From the NCBI GenBank assembly GCA_046704385.1, contig JBJKSB010000017.1:1-27611 (forward strand): a stretch of 27,611 nucleotides of DNA, read 5' to 3'. Both the position numbers and the translations under genes were made by a program. The stretch is from GH45 sp046704385 (GTDB taxonomy: Bacteria > Bacteroidota > Bacteroidia > Bacteroidales > SZUA-534). The notes beneath the pieces were generated by a model, which worked only from the letters and a program-made list of their open reading frames with translations, did not search any database and was not told where the DNA came from. Of the stretch, positions 15,708 through 22,799 are shown one piece after another; position 1 is the stretch's first letter; the number at the start of each line of letters is the position of its first letter.

Positions 15708-16140
15708 AAGAGATTTTATTTATTTCAGGGTTTAATATTGTTTTTTCTTGGTTGCATATTTGGTTTTATGTACGCTTATATTTGCCTGTGCTATGGCACT
15801 TAAATTTTGTTCCGGCAGCTAAAGTAATATATTGCTATAAATCCATGATTGTTAACAAATACATTTGGTGTATAATATACAATATTATATTTTACAATAT
15901 GGAACTTTGCAAAAATGTTTTTAGCAATTTTTAGTTTGAATTTTGAAGGATTTAAAACTGTTGCATTTTTGAACACCCTATAAAGAGAGTTTGATATCCA
16001 AAACCAACTATAAAGAAAATTTTTGACGTTAACCATCCCAGTGGCAAGCCTCATGGAATTCTTTTAATTAAAAATCACCTGGAACTCAGTTTATTAAAAC
16101 GAATTGGGTCTTGACTCAAATAAACTGATTCCATAACTTT
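15708..16140. other. Intergenic region upstream of the GH42 gene and the beta-barrel gene (divergent)
   Basis: These 433 bases separate divergently transcribed genes and must hold both promoters. The stretch 15860-15900 is extremely AT-rich, with a direct repeat TACAATAT at 15878-15885 and 15893-15900 (15-base spacing). A pair of CTATAAAG motifs occurs near 15978 and 16008, and a long inverted repeat lies at 16081-16132. Short open frames of 60 and 84 codons cross it on opposite strands, but their composition (Phe/Tyr/Ile/Asn-rich, overlapping each other) looks like translated spacer. Confidence 0.5.
16081..16132. promoter_or_regulatory. Long inverted repeat in the leader of the 16141 gene
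   Basis: GGAACTCAGTTTATT (16081-16095) pairs with AATAAACTGATTCC (16119-16132) over 14 bp with one bulged base, enclosing a 23-base loop. It ends eight bases before the gene's first ATG, so as RNA it could mask the start, and as DNA it could be an operator. Confidence 0.45.
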
Positions 16141-16620
16141 ATGAAAATTTTCATAATGAGCAAACCAGTTATATTAACTATTATTCTTGTAAGTTTCATG
16201 TATTCCGGATTTTCTCAATCTAAATTTGAAGTAAATGTGGGTTTGGGAATTCCTGAGGCTGTGAGTTTGAAGGCAAAATTCGGTGATATTCATAAAATAG
16301 GAATTTACCAGGGATATGAATTTGGAGATATCTGGATGTCAGGAATAGAATGGTATTATTACTTTAGCGATAAAAAGAAATACAACGATACCAGGACAAT
16401 TTATATGATGGGAGGTATTGCCAGTACCCTATTTGCACCGGGCTACGAAAGATTTGAAAAAATTGTTCCTTATTACAGAATTGGAAAATCCTTTCATCTA
16501 TCACCTAATATTGGAATCAATCTTGATGCGGGCTTGTCGATAATAATGGCAGACGATATATATGGTTATACGGCTGTACCCTTCCCTACTTTAAGTGGTC
16601 ATTTATTTTTTAGGTTTTAA
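16141..16620 (+). CDS. Small exported outer-membrane beta-barrel-like protein, function unknown
   Basis: A 159-residue protein with a Sec signal peptide (hydrophobic V-I-L-T-I-I-L-V-S-F, cleavage near F-S-Q-S at about 23-27). The mature part has short alternating strands with many aromatic residues (E-W-Y-Y-Y-F, Y-Y-R-I-G-K-S-F) and ends in L-F-F-R-F, with a C-terminal Phe as is common for outer-membrane barrels. Start may be Met1 or Met6 (16156, M-S-K-P-V-I-L); the second gives a more typical signal peptide. No family was recognised with certainty. It lies between GH42 and GH2 genes transcribed the other way, so it may simply be interspersed rather than part of that pathway. Confidence 0.65.
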   Translation: MKIFIMSKPVILTIILVSFMYSGFSQSKFEVNVGLGIPEAVSLKAKFGDIHKIGIYQGYEFGDIWMSGIEWYYYFSDKKKYNDTRTIYMMGGIASTLFAPGYERFEKIVPYYRIGKSFHLSPNIGINLDAGLSIIMADDIYGYTAVPFPTLSGHLFFRF

Positions 16621-16621
16621 C

Positions 16622-16641
16622 AAAGTATCGGTACTTTTTTT
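16622..16641 (+). terminator. Possible terminator of the 16141 gene
   Basis: AAAGTA-TCGG-TACTTT (16622-16637) is a 6-bp stem immediately after the stop codon, continuing into a T-rich run on the plus strand. The stem is AT-rich and overlaps the approach to the convergent GH2 gene, so its efficiency is doubtful. Confidence 0.45.
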
Positions 16642-18415
16642 ATTTAATTGAATCAAAATACGACTTCATGATAAACCATGCTTTCTTTTTGTCGCCATGT
16701 TCGGATAAAAGTCCCTTTCGGTTATAACCCTCCTGATAAACAGGATTCAAGCGGCTGGTCGATTTAAAGTCATATAAAATCCATGGACAAACGCCGGCTA
16801 AATTAGGAACGTTCTCAAACATTTGAATCTGATCTTTATATATCTGTTCCTGGTATTCTTCATTCCACCAGTTTGCCTCATCAGGTGGTCCGGTATGATT
16901 TCCATACTGAGCCTCTCCTCCAAATTCTGAAATAAATAAGGGTTTATCCGGGCAGACTAAATTCCATTTGGTCTCAGTTGGCTTGCCCTGCCAGGGAACA
17001 TACCAACCAATATATTCGTTTATCGACATAATATCGCAATACCTGTAAAGCGTATCCCAAACATTAAAAGTATTATTTTCATATCCCTGTGTACTAATTA
17101 CATGTGTTATTAACCGGGTAGAATCAATTGACCGGCATTTTTTGGTAAGGTTGACTAATGCATTATCGCGATTAGGGGTAAAAGAGTAGGTTTCATTCGA
17201 CAAACTCCAGATTATTACCCCACAACGATTTTTATCTCTTGCTATCATTTCTTTAAGCATTCGCTCCATTTTAACAGGAACTACACTATCTGCAAATTCG
17301 ATATGCTGATATATTGGTAATTCGTCCCAAACCATCAAGCCCATTGTTTCAGCCTGTCTTACCATATTTTCATTATGAGGATAATGTGCCAGCCTGACTA
17401 AATTACAACCTAATTCTTTTGCAGAATTTAATAATAACTCAGCATCTTCTTTTGAACAGGCTCTCGAACCTTTTAATGGATTTTCTTCGTGAATATTTAC
17501 TCCTTTTAAAAAGATCGGTTTCTTATTTAGCAAAACCATGTTTCCCTCAACTTCAATACATCGGAAACCTATTTCATCCCAAATGGTATCGGTTTCACAA
17601 ACAACCTGCACTTTATATAATTTAGGATGAGCCGGACTCCATAAGTTAAATTTTCCACTAAATTTAACTTCAGCCCTGCCATCCACACCTGTATTTGCCT
17701 TATAATGTATCTTAAGTTCCGGAATGTTAATTTCAACTTTCTGATTAAGATTTGATCCTTGTAACTGAACCCAACCAACAGCATTGGTAAGTGAACCCTT
17801 TTTAAGCTGGATAAAATAGTCGTTTATATAAGTTTGGTTTGTTTCAACCAAAAACACATCGCGTGTTATTCCCCCATAATTTAACCAATCGTAACCTGTT
17901 GATGGTAACCCATTTTTAACCCTCCGATTATCAACTTTTACAACAACACTGTTCGCGCCTTCTTTAACATTTTTTGATATTTCAAACTGAAATAGCGTAA
18001 ACCCACCTTCGTGCTCGCCAATAAATTTGCCGTTTAAAAATACTTTAGCTTTATAATTTGCAGCTCCAAAGTATAAAAACAAGCGCTTGGAATTTTTTGA
18101 ATAATTAAAACTCTTTTTATACCAAACAGTTCCTTCTATGAATTTCAGCTCCGGTAGTTGTGAATTAAAATCCCCTGGTACTCTTAAGGTGTTTTTTTTA
18201 TTAAATCCGTATTCAAAAAAATCAGTTTTCTTTAAGGGTACCGGATCCTTCCATACTTTTCTCCATTCACCATTATCTGTAGGATCGATTATAACCTGCC
18301 AATCGCCATTTAAACTAATTTTATTTCTGCTATCGATATTTTGAATACAGTTTTGAGCAATAAGGTTGTTACTCAGGACTATAAGGATTAATAACAATAA
18401 ACCAGAACTCTTCAT
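16640..18415 (-). CDS. GH2 family glycoside hydrolase (beta-glucuronidase/beta-galactosidase-like), exported
   Basis: A 591-residue enzyme counted from the ATG at 18415, which gives a clean Sec signal peptide (M-K-S-S-G-L-L-L-L-I, cleavage near A-Q-N, about 20-22); the frame opens 14 codons earlier at 18457, but that extension is polar and less likely. Domains in order: jelly-roll (about 30-190: L-N-G-D-W-Q, G-T-V-W-Y-K-K-S-F, V-F-L-N-G-K-F-I-G-E-H-E-G-G), Ig-like (190-290), TIM barrel (290-591). The acid/base is Glu408 in I-I-W-S-L-S-N-E, and the nucleophile Glu497 in F-I-S-E-F-G-G. N-E-Y-I-G-W-Y (466-472) is reminiscent of beta-glucuronidases, but specificity is not proven. The length is short for a GH2 galactosidase and normal for a glucuronidase. 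Confidence 0.9.
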   Translation of the reverse strand: MKSSGLLLLILIVLSNNLIAQNCIQNIDSRNKISLNGDWQVIIDPTDNGEWRKVWKDPVPLKKTDFFEYGFNKKNTLRVPGDFNSQLPELKFIEGTVWYKKSFNYSKNSKRLFLYFGAANYKAKVFLNGKFIGEHEGGFTLFQFEISKNVKEGANSVVVKVDNRRVKNGLPSTGYDWLNYGGITRDVFLVETNQTYINDYFIQLKKGSLTNAVGWVQLQGSNLNQKVEINIPELKIHYKANTGVDGRAEVKFSGKFNLWSPAHPKLYKVQVVCETDTIWDEIGFRCIEVEGNMVLLNKKPIFLKGVNIHEENPLKGSRACSKEDAELLLNSAKELGCNLVRLAHYPHNENMVRQAETMGLMVWDELPIYQHIEFADSVVPVKMERMLKEMIARDKNRCGVIIWSLSNETYSFTPNRDNALVNLTKKCRSIDSTRLITHVISTQGYENNTFNVWDTLYRYCDIMSINEYIGWYVPWQGKPTETKWNLVCPDKPLFISEFGGEAQYGNHTGPPDEANWWNEEYQEQIYKDQIQMFENVPNLAGVCPWILYDFKSTSRLNPVYQEGYNRKGLLSEHGDKKKAWFIMKSYFDSIK

Positions 18416-18596
18416 TATAAGGTAATTAATAGAATATTTTTTAATTATTTCATTCAAAACATTATAATTTTATAGCTGCCAACATTTGTAATTATACAAA
18501 AATGAAATTTCTTCTTGTCAAAATATCTTTTAGCTATTTTTCAATCTGCTTCGATAAATATTTTACAAACTTATTATCTTAAGTGGCATCATGTTG

Positions 18597-21083
18597 CTAT
18601 TCAATTAAAAATGTTTTGAATTCCCAGGGATTAAAGTCGGTTTCACCAACTACCTTTTGTCCCTTGGTTTCTTTTAAATTTGATTCGAAAAGTAATTTAC
18701 CATTCCATTTTAATTGAATTGGCACGTGGGTTTTTGTTCCGGCACTCTCATACAGCCTCATAAACAGCTTGTTATTTTCAACATACAAAGCTGACAGATT
18801 TATATTTTGAGCGTTTACATCAAGTAAACTTATTTTGCTACCCAATTTTCCATTACCTGTTTTGCTGTCGGCCTTAATAACCAGGTAATTGTACTCCAAC
18901 GCTTTGCGGTGAATGGCTTCCGGTTTAGTATCGCTTCCAAACGGATAAATGGCAAATTTATAAGTGTATTTTCCTTCAAGCATCCGTGTACCCCAAATGT
19001 AATACATGGCATAACTCAATGGTATGGAAAAACCATCGTCAGCTTCTCTGATTGAGCCCATATTACCCCGGTTGAAATAAGCCAACCCCTGGTCTTTGCC
19101 TTTTATGGCAGTCCAGTAGTTTCCTTCAACATATTTATCTTGTGTAGATGCGATTATGAAAGGTAAATCTCTTATACCCGATACATTCTCACCAGTTGCC
19201 GGATAGCATTTAAAACGGAGTTTCTTTTCATGAACAAAAGCAGAAATATGGTCTCTTTTATCATCGCTGAGTTGCCCAATTTTTTGTCCGTTAAAATCGA
19301 ATTGAACATTACAATCAACACGTGGCTTATTGGTATAAAACTTCATTTGAAATGTATACGGAATATCATCGATAAACCCATATTCGGTAGCTGTTACCCA
19401 AGGCGATAAGGAATCAACTTTTTCAATGATCCACCGGCCTTTTGATTCTTTTTCTTCACCATTGATAAGTCCGGTAAAATAAGCACTCCGCTTTTGTTCA
19501 TCAAAAACAGGCACACCGGTTTTGGTATTTATTAATGACGATATTCCACCGCCAGCATTTAATTTAACTCTGTAATAAGGTGTTTGTATCATTAGCTTTT
19601 TTGCATCGGTGATAATTCCTGATCTAAAATCATTGGTCTCCTCTGTCACCGGTAAAACCGAATAACTGTTGATGCTAAGCGGATCCATATCGGCGGCAAA
19701 GACAATGCGGGCTTCAAAGATGCTGCCATCCGAATAATTGTCCTTTTGCAGGAAAGCAACCGGAAATTTTTGCCCGCCCTGAACCACTTCAACAGATTTG
19801 GCTTCGCCTTTAGCAAAGGAAACAACCGTTTCAATCCATTCCGTGCGTTTCCACGACACCGGATTAAAAACCGTAACCTGACGGTTTCCATCAGCAGCCA
19901 TATTTGCTTCAAAAAACGCCATGGTGCTATCAATAACTTTTCCAGATGATGCCAGCGATGCTGCAAGAAATTCCTCGGCATTATTCAATAAACCAACTAT
20001 TTGAATGTCATGATGCTGTGCCACCAAAAGGTTTTTCCATGACATATTGAGTTGTTTTTCACAACTTTCCCTCTGAACCAGGTAACGGAAAGCATCCAAC
20101 CGCTCTGCAGCTAAAACCCGGGTTTCTGCACTTCGGCTTTTATTCCATATTATGTTGCCACAATATCCCCAGGGCATTCTTACTTTAAAATCATCGGGTT
20201 TGGTAACAAAAACAGTATCTGGTTTTGGATATATTTCGGGAATTTCATCGAGTAATATCCATTTATAATCAGGGTTACCTTCATATTCTTTAACCAGTTC
20301 CTCCTTACGAAGCCCGGAATCGTCTACACGGCTGGCCAGTAATGGATGAATATGGCTGAACTGGTTTTTAAAATCCTGTAAAGATTCTTTGGCATCCTGG
20401 CCCGGGTAGCGGGTTAATATCCAGTTATCGACTGTTGTTTTAAAAAATTCTGCTCCCTCCCCATCATAGGTAGGAACAGTAGGAATCCGGCTACCGTCAG
20501 GACCTACCCACCATCCAAAAGCGGAATTATACGTCGGGTTGTAACCATACATCATAAAATGAGTACGCATAATGGCCGCTTCAAACCCAAAACCTTTAAT
20601 GATTTGCGGAATCTGTGAATGCATGGCATGTTCACTCATCACATAGACTTTTGGTGTATAGTTAAAGTATTTTTGAATAGCCTTTATCGCATACCCAATT
20701 TGCCTGATATTCGATTCTTCGTTGATAAACTGCGACAAGGGCTGGCCATACGTGCAGGTTCCAATCCCAAACCTTCCCTGGTACCGGGTTAAGTCCAATT
20801 TTATTTCTTCCAATAACTTTGGATTCTCAACAGCAAGCTCATCATACATATGAGCTTCATTATCAAGCCCGATCTTAAAATCCGGGTATTTATCAAGCCA
20901 GCTTTCAGCATTGTGAAGACGTTCCTGAAAATGATCGGCTCCCCATAAAACGAGTCCTCCATGATCATAGGTAAGCATGTAAAGCGGTTCAGCCGACTTA
21001 TTTTTATTTGGGATATTTTGCTGACAAAAACCAATTTGAAATGAAAAAATCAGAATGGTGAGACTAAAATATAGTTTGCACAT
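18597..21083 (-). CDS. GH38-like (alpha-mannosidase-related) exported glycosidase with altered metal site
   Basis: An 828-residue protein with an N-terminal signal peptide (about 1-20). The N-terminal 350 residues follow the GH38 plan: a strand ending L-T-Y-D-H-G-G (37-43), a central S-E-H-A-M-H-S-Q-I-P-Q-I (150-161), F-G-W-W-V-G-P-D-G-S-R (189-199) and L-V-A-Q-H-H-D (353-359). The C-terminal half has the beta-sandwich start V-T-V-F-N-P-V-S-W. In GH38 the zinc ligands are H-x-D, the nucleophile Asp in D-P-F-G-H-S, and a His in the H-H-D motif. By this alignment the first His is Thr38, the nucleophile Asp is Glu151, and the last His is kept. Activity and metal use therefore may differ from classical alpha-mannosidases. 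It is divergent from the PQQ-propeller gene, and both probably fire from the 21084-21336 gap. Confidence 0.75.
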   Translation of the reverse strand: MCKLYFSLTILIFSFQIGFCQQNIPNKNKSAEPLYMLTYDHGGLVLWGADHFQERLHNAESWLDKYPDFKIGLDNEAHMYDELAVENPKLLEEIKLDLTRYQGRFGIGTCTYGQPLSQFINEESNIRQIGYAIKAIQKYFNYTPKVYVMSEHAMHSQIPQIIKGFGFEAAIMRTHFMMYGYNPTYNSAFGWWVGPDGSRIPTVPTYDGEGAEFFKTTVDNWILTRYPGQDAKESLQDFKNQFSHIHPLLASRVDDSGLRKEELVKEYEGNPDYKWILLDEIPEIYPKPDTVFVTKPDDFKVRMPWGYCGNIIWNKSRSAETRVLAAERLDAFRYLVQRESCEKQLNMSWKNLLVAQHHDIQIVGLLNNAEEFLAASLASSGKVIDSTMAFFEANMAADGNRQVTVFNPVSWKRTEWIETVVSFAKGEAKSVEVVQGGQKFPVAFLQKDNYSDGSIFEARIVFAADMDPLSINSYSVLPVTEETNDFRSGIITDAKKLMIQTPYYRVKLNAGGGISSLINTKTGVPVFDEQKRSAYFTGLINGEEKESKGRWIIEKVDSLSPWVTATEYGFIDDIPYTFQMKFYTNKPRVDCNVQFDFNGQKIGQLSDDKRDHISAFVHEKKLRFKCYPATGENVSGIRDLPFIIASTQDKYVEGNYWTAIKGKDQGLAYFNRGNMGSIREADDGFSIPLSYAMYYIWGTRMLEGKYTYKFAIYPFGSDTKPEAIHRKALEYNYLVIKADSKTGNGKLGSKISLLDVNAQNINLSALYVENNKLFMRLYESAGTKTHVPIQLKWNGKLLFESNLKETKGQKVVGETDFNPWEFKTFLIE

Positions 21084-21230
21084 AATTAAAATTGTTAAAC
21101 GGGTAAAAAGCAGATATAAATTTAAATAAATCTATGAGATTATGTAAATAAAGCTACCATATCTCTACTGTTAAAATTATCGCTATTAATTACTGACAAA
21201 CGATTATCATATTTTCAACTTAATCACACA

Positions 21231-21260
21231 TTCATCTAAAATGCTTTGCATTTAGATGAA
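21231..21260. promoter_or_regulatory. Inverted repeat in the divergent promoter region (putative operator)
   Basis: TTCATCTAAAATGC - TTT - GCATTTAGATGAA: 13-bp arms with a single extra A in the left arm, placed between the GH38-like and PQQ-propeller genes. The ten-base core TTAGATGAAT/ATTCATCTAA occurs in both arms (21230-21239 and 21252-21261) and again in the GH3 leader at 25010-25019, which suggests a shared regulator site (inference). Confidence 0.5.
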
Positions 21261-21336
21261 TTGTTCATGCTAAATTCATTATTTGCCTGCAATTCATTAC
21301 ATTTATATATTAGTCTAACTATTAATCTTCAGAGTA

Positions 21337-22686
21337 ATGAAACATAATTATCCAACCATCGTCAAAGGCCAAATATTCATTGGGTCACTATTTGCTGTTT
21401 TAATGCTTTTATCCTCAAATGCTTTTGCACAGGACTGGCCCCAATTTTTAGGTCCCGACAGGAACTGCACTTCTCCACAAAAAAATTTGTTACGTTCGTG
21501 GCCTGAAACCGGTCCTGAGATTCTATGGTCGATTGATGTGGGTATTGGCTATGGCGGGCCGGTAGTAAAAGATGGCAAGGTTTATCTGCTCGACAGGGAC
21601 GACAAAACAGGTGATATTATGCGTTGTTTTGACCTTGCCAATGGAAAAGAACTTTGGAAATATGCTTATGATGCTGCCGGCTCTTTCCCGTTTCCAGGCT
21701 CCAGAAGTATTCCGGTTGTGGACGGAAACAATGTTTATTCCTGTGGTCCCCTTGGCGATCTGTACTGTATTAATATTAATACTCACCAGCCGGTGTGGCA
21801 TAAAAATATATGGAAGGATTTTGGTGGCCAGGATATCCCGATGTGGGCTATCACACAAAACCCTGTAATTTATAATGATCTGGTAATTGTAGCCTCGCAA
21901 ACTGCCAGCACTGGTGTTGTGGCTTACAATAAACTTACCGGAGATGTTAAATGGACAACCCCCTCCCTCGGCCCGACCGGCTATGTTAGCCCCGATATTA
22001 TTAAAATTGGAAATGAAAGTCAGGTGGTAATGATTACAGCCTGCGGTGGTGGCCGTAACGAGCCCGGTAAGGATGGCAGGGTAGCAGGAATCGACCCATT
22101 ATCAGGAAAGGTTTTATGGGAATATTCAAACTTCCAGTGTCGTATTCCATCAACCGGTGCTGTTGATGCCGGCAATAATAAAATATTGGTTACTGGTGGA
22201 TACAATGCAGGATCGGCTATGATTAAAATTGTTAAAAACAGTGATGGAACCTACAAAGCCAATGAACTTTATACCACCACCGATTTTGGAGTACATACTT
22301 TACCTCCGGTATTTGTAAACGGATATTTCTACGGTCAGTATACCACCAACGAAAGGCACGACGGCCTGGTTTGTATGAGCATGGACGGTAAAATAATGTG
22401 GCAAACCAAAAATGATCCAAAATTCAATAAAGGGAGTTTAATTGTGGCTGATGGACTAATATTGTCAACAGATGGTGCCAAAACCTTATACCTGATTGAA
22501 CCTGACCCGTCAGCATTTAAGCCCATTGCTTCATACGAAATTTTAAACCAGGGAGGTGTCGACGGCAGTAATCGTATGACTTCTTTTGGAGGGCAAACCC
22601 AAAACTGGGCACCTATGGCTTTGGCCGATGGTAAATTATTGGTGCGCGACCAAAGTAGAATGCTATGCGTGAAAGTTGTTAAATAA
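21337..22686 (+). CDS. PQQ-type beta-propeller repeat protein, exported
   Basis: A 449-residue protein with a long signal peptide (hydrophobic I-F-I-G-S-L-F-A-V-L-M-L-L, cleavage near F-A-Q-D at about 30-32). The mature protein opens with D-W-P-Q-F-L-G-P-D-R-N, the usual start of this propeller group, and contains repeated W-type blades such as G-G-P-V-V-K-D-G-K-V-Y-L-L-D and G-D-V-K-W-T-T, with V-L-W-E-Y near the middle. Relatives include BamB and PQQ-dependent dehydrogenases, but no cytochrome domain or clear PQQ-binding residues were identified, so binding of the cofactor is unproven. It may be a carbohydrate-binding or scaffold protein. It is divergent from the GH38-like gene and convergent with GH3, inside a run of exported carbohydrate enzymes. 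Confidence 0.85.
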   Translation: MKHNYPTIVKGQIFIGSLFAVLMLLSSNAFAQDWPQFLGPDRNCTSPQKNLLRSWPETGPEILWSIDVGIGYGGPVVKDGKVYLLDRDDKTGDIMRCFDLANGKELWKYAYDAAGSFPFPGSRSIPVVDGNNVYSCGPLGDLYCININTHQPVWHKNIWKDFGGQDIPMWAITQNPVIYNDLVIVASQTASTGVVAYNKLTGDVKWTTPSLGPTGYVSPDIIKIGNESQVVMITACGGGRNEPGKDGRVAGIDPLSGKVLWEYSNFQCRIPSTGAVDAGNNKILVTGGYNAGSAMIKIVKNSDGTYKANELYTTTDFGVHTLPPVFVNGYFYGQYTTNERHDGLVCMSMDGKIMWQTKNDPKFNKGSLIVADGLILSTDGAKTLYLIEPDPSAFKPIASYEILNQGGVDGSNRMTSFGGQTQNWAPMALADGKLLVRDQSRMLCVKVVK

Positions 22687-22742
22687 AATAGTCAAAATCT
22701 TCCTGCAAAAAACTTTAAGTCACAAAACTTCTGCAATGGTGC

Positions 22743-22781
22743 AAAAAAATGGTCTTTAGCGCCTGCTAAAGACCATTTTTT
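22743..22781. terminator. Bidirectional Rho-independent terminator between PQQ-propeller and GH3 genes
   Basis: ATGGTCTTTAGC (22749-22760), loop GCCT, GCTAAAGACCAT (22765-22776): a perfect 12-bp stem flanked by an A-run on the left (22743-22749) and a T-run on the right (22776-22781). This arrangement terminates both the plus-strand propeller gene and the minus-strand GH3 gene, whose stop codon is at 22800. Confidence 0.92.
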
Positions 22782-22799
22782 CTGATTTATATCCAAACC

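Noticed and set aside
15752..16054. Two short overlapping open frames on opposite strands (60 and 84 codons)
   Set aside because: They overlap antiparallel in very AT-rich DNA, with Phe/Tyr/Ile/Asn-rich composition and no domain; the region must hold divergent promoters.
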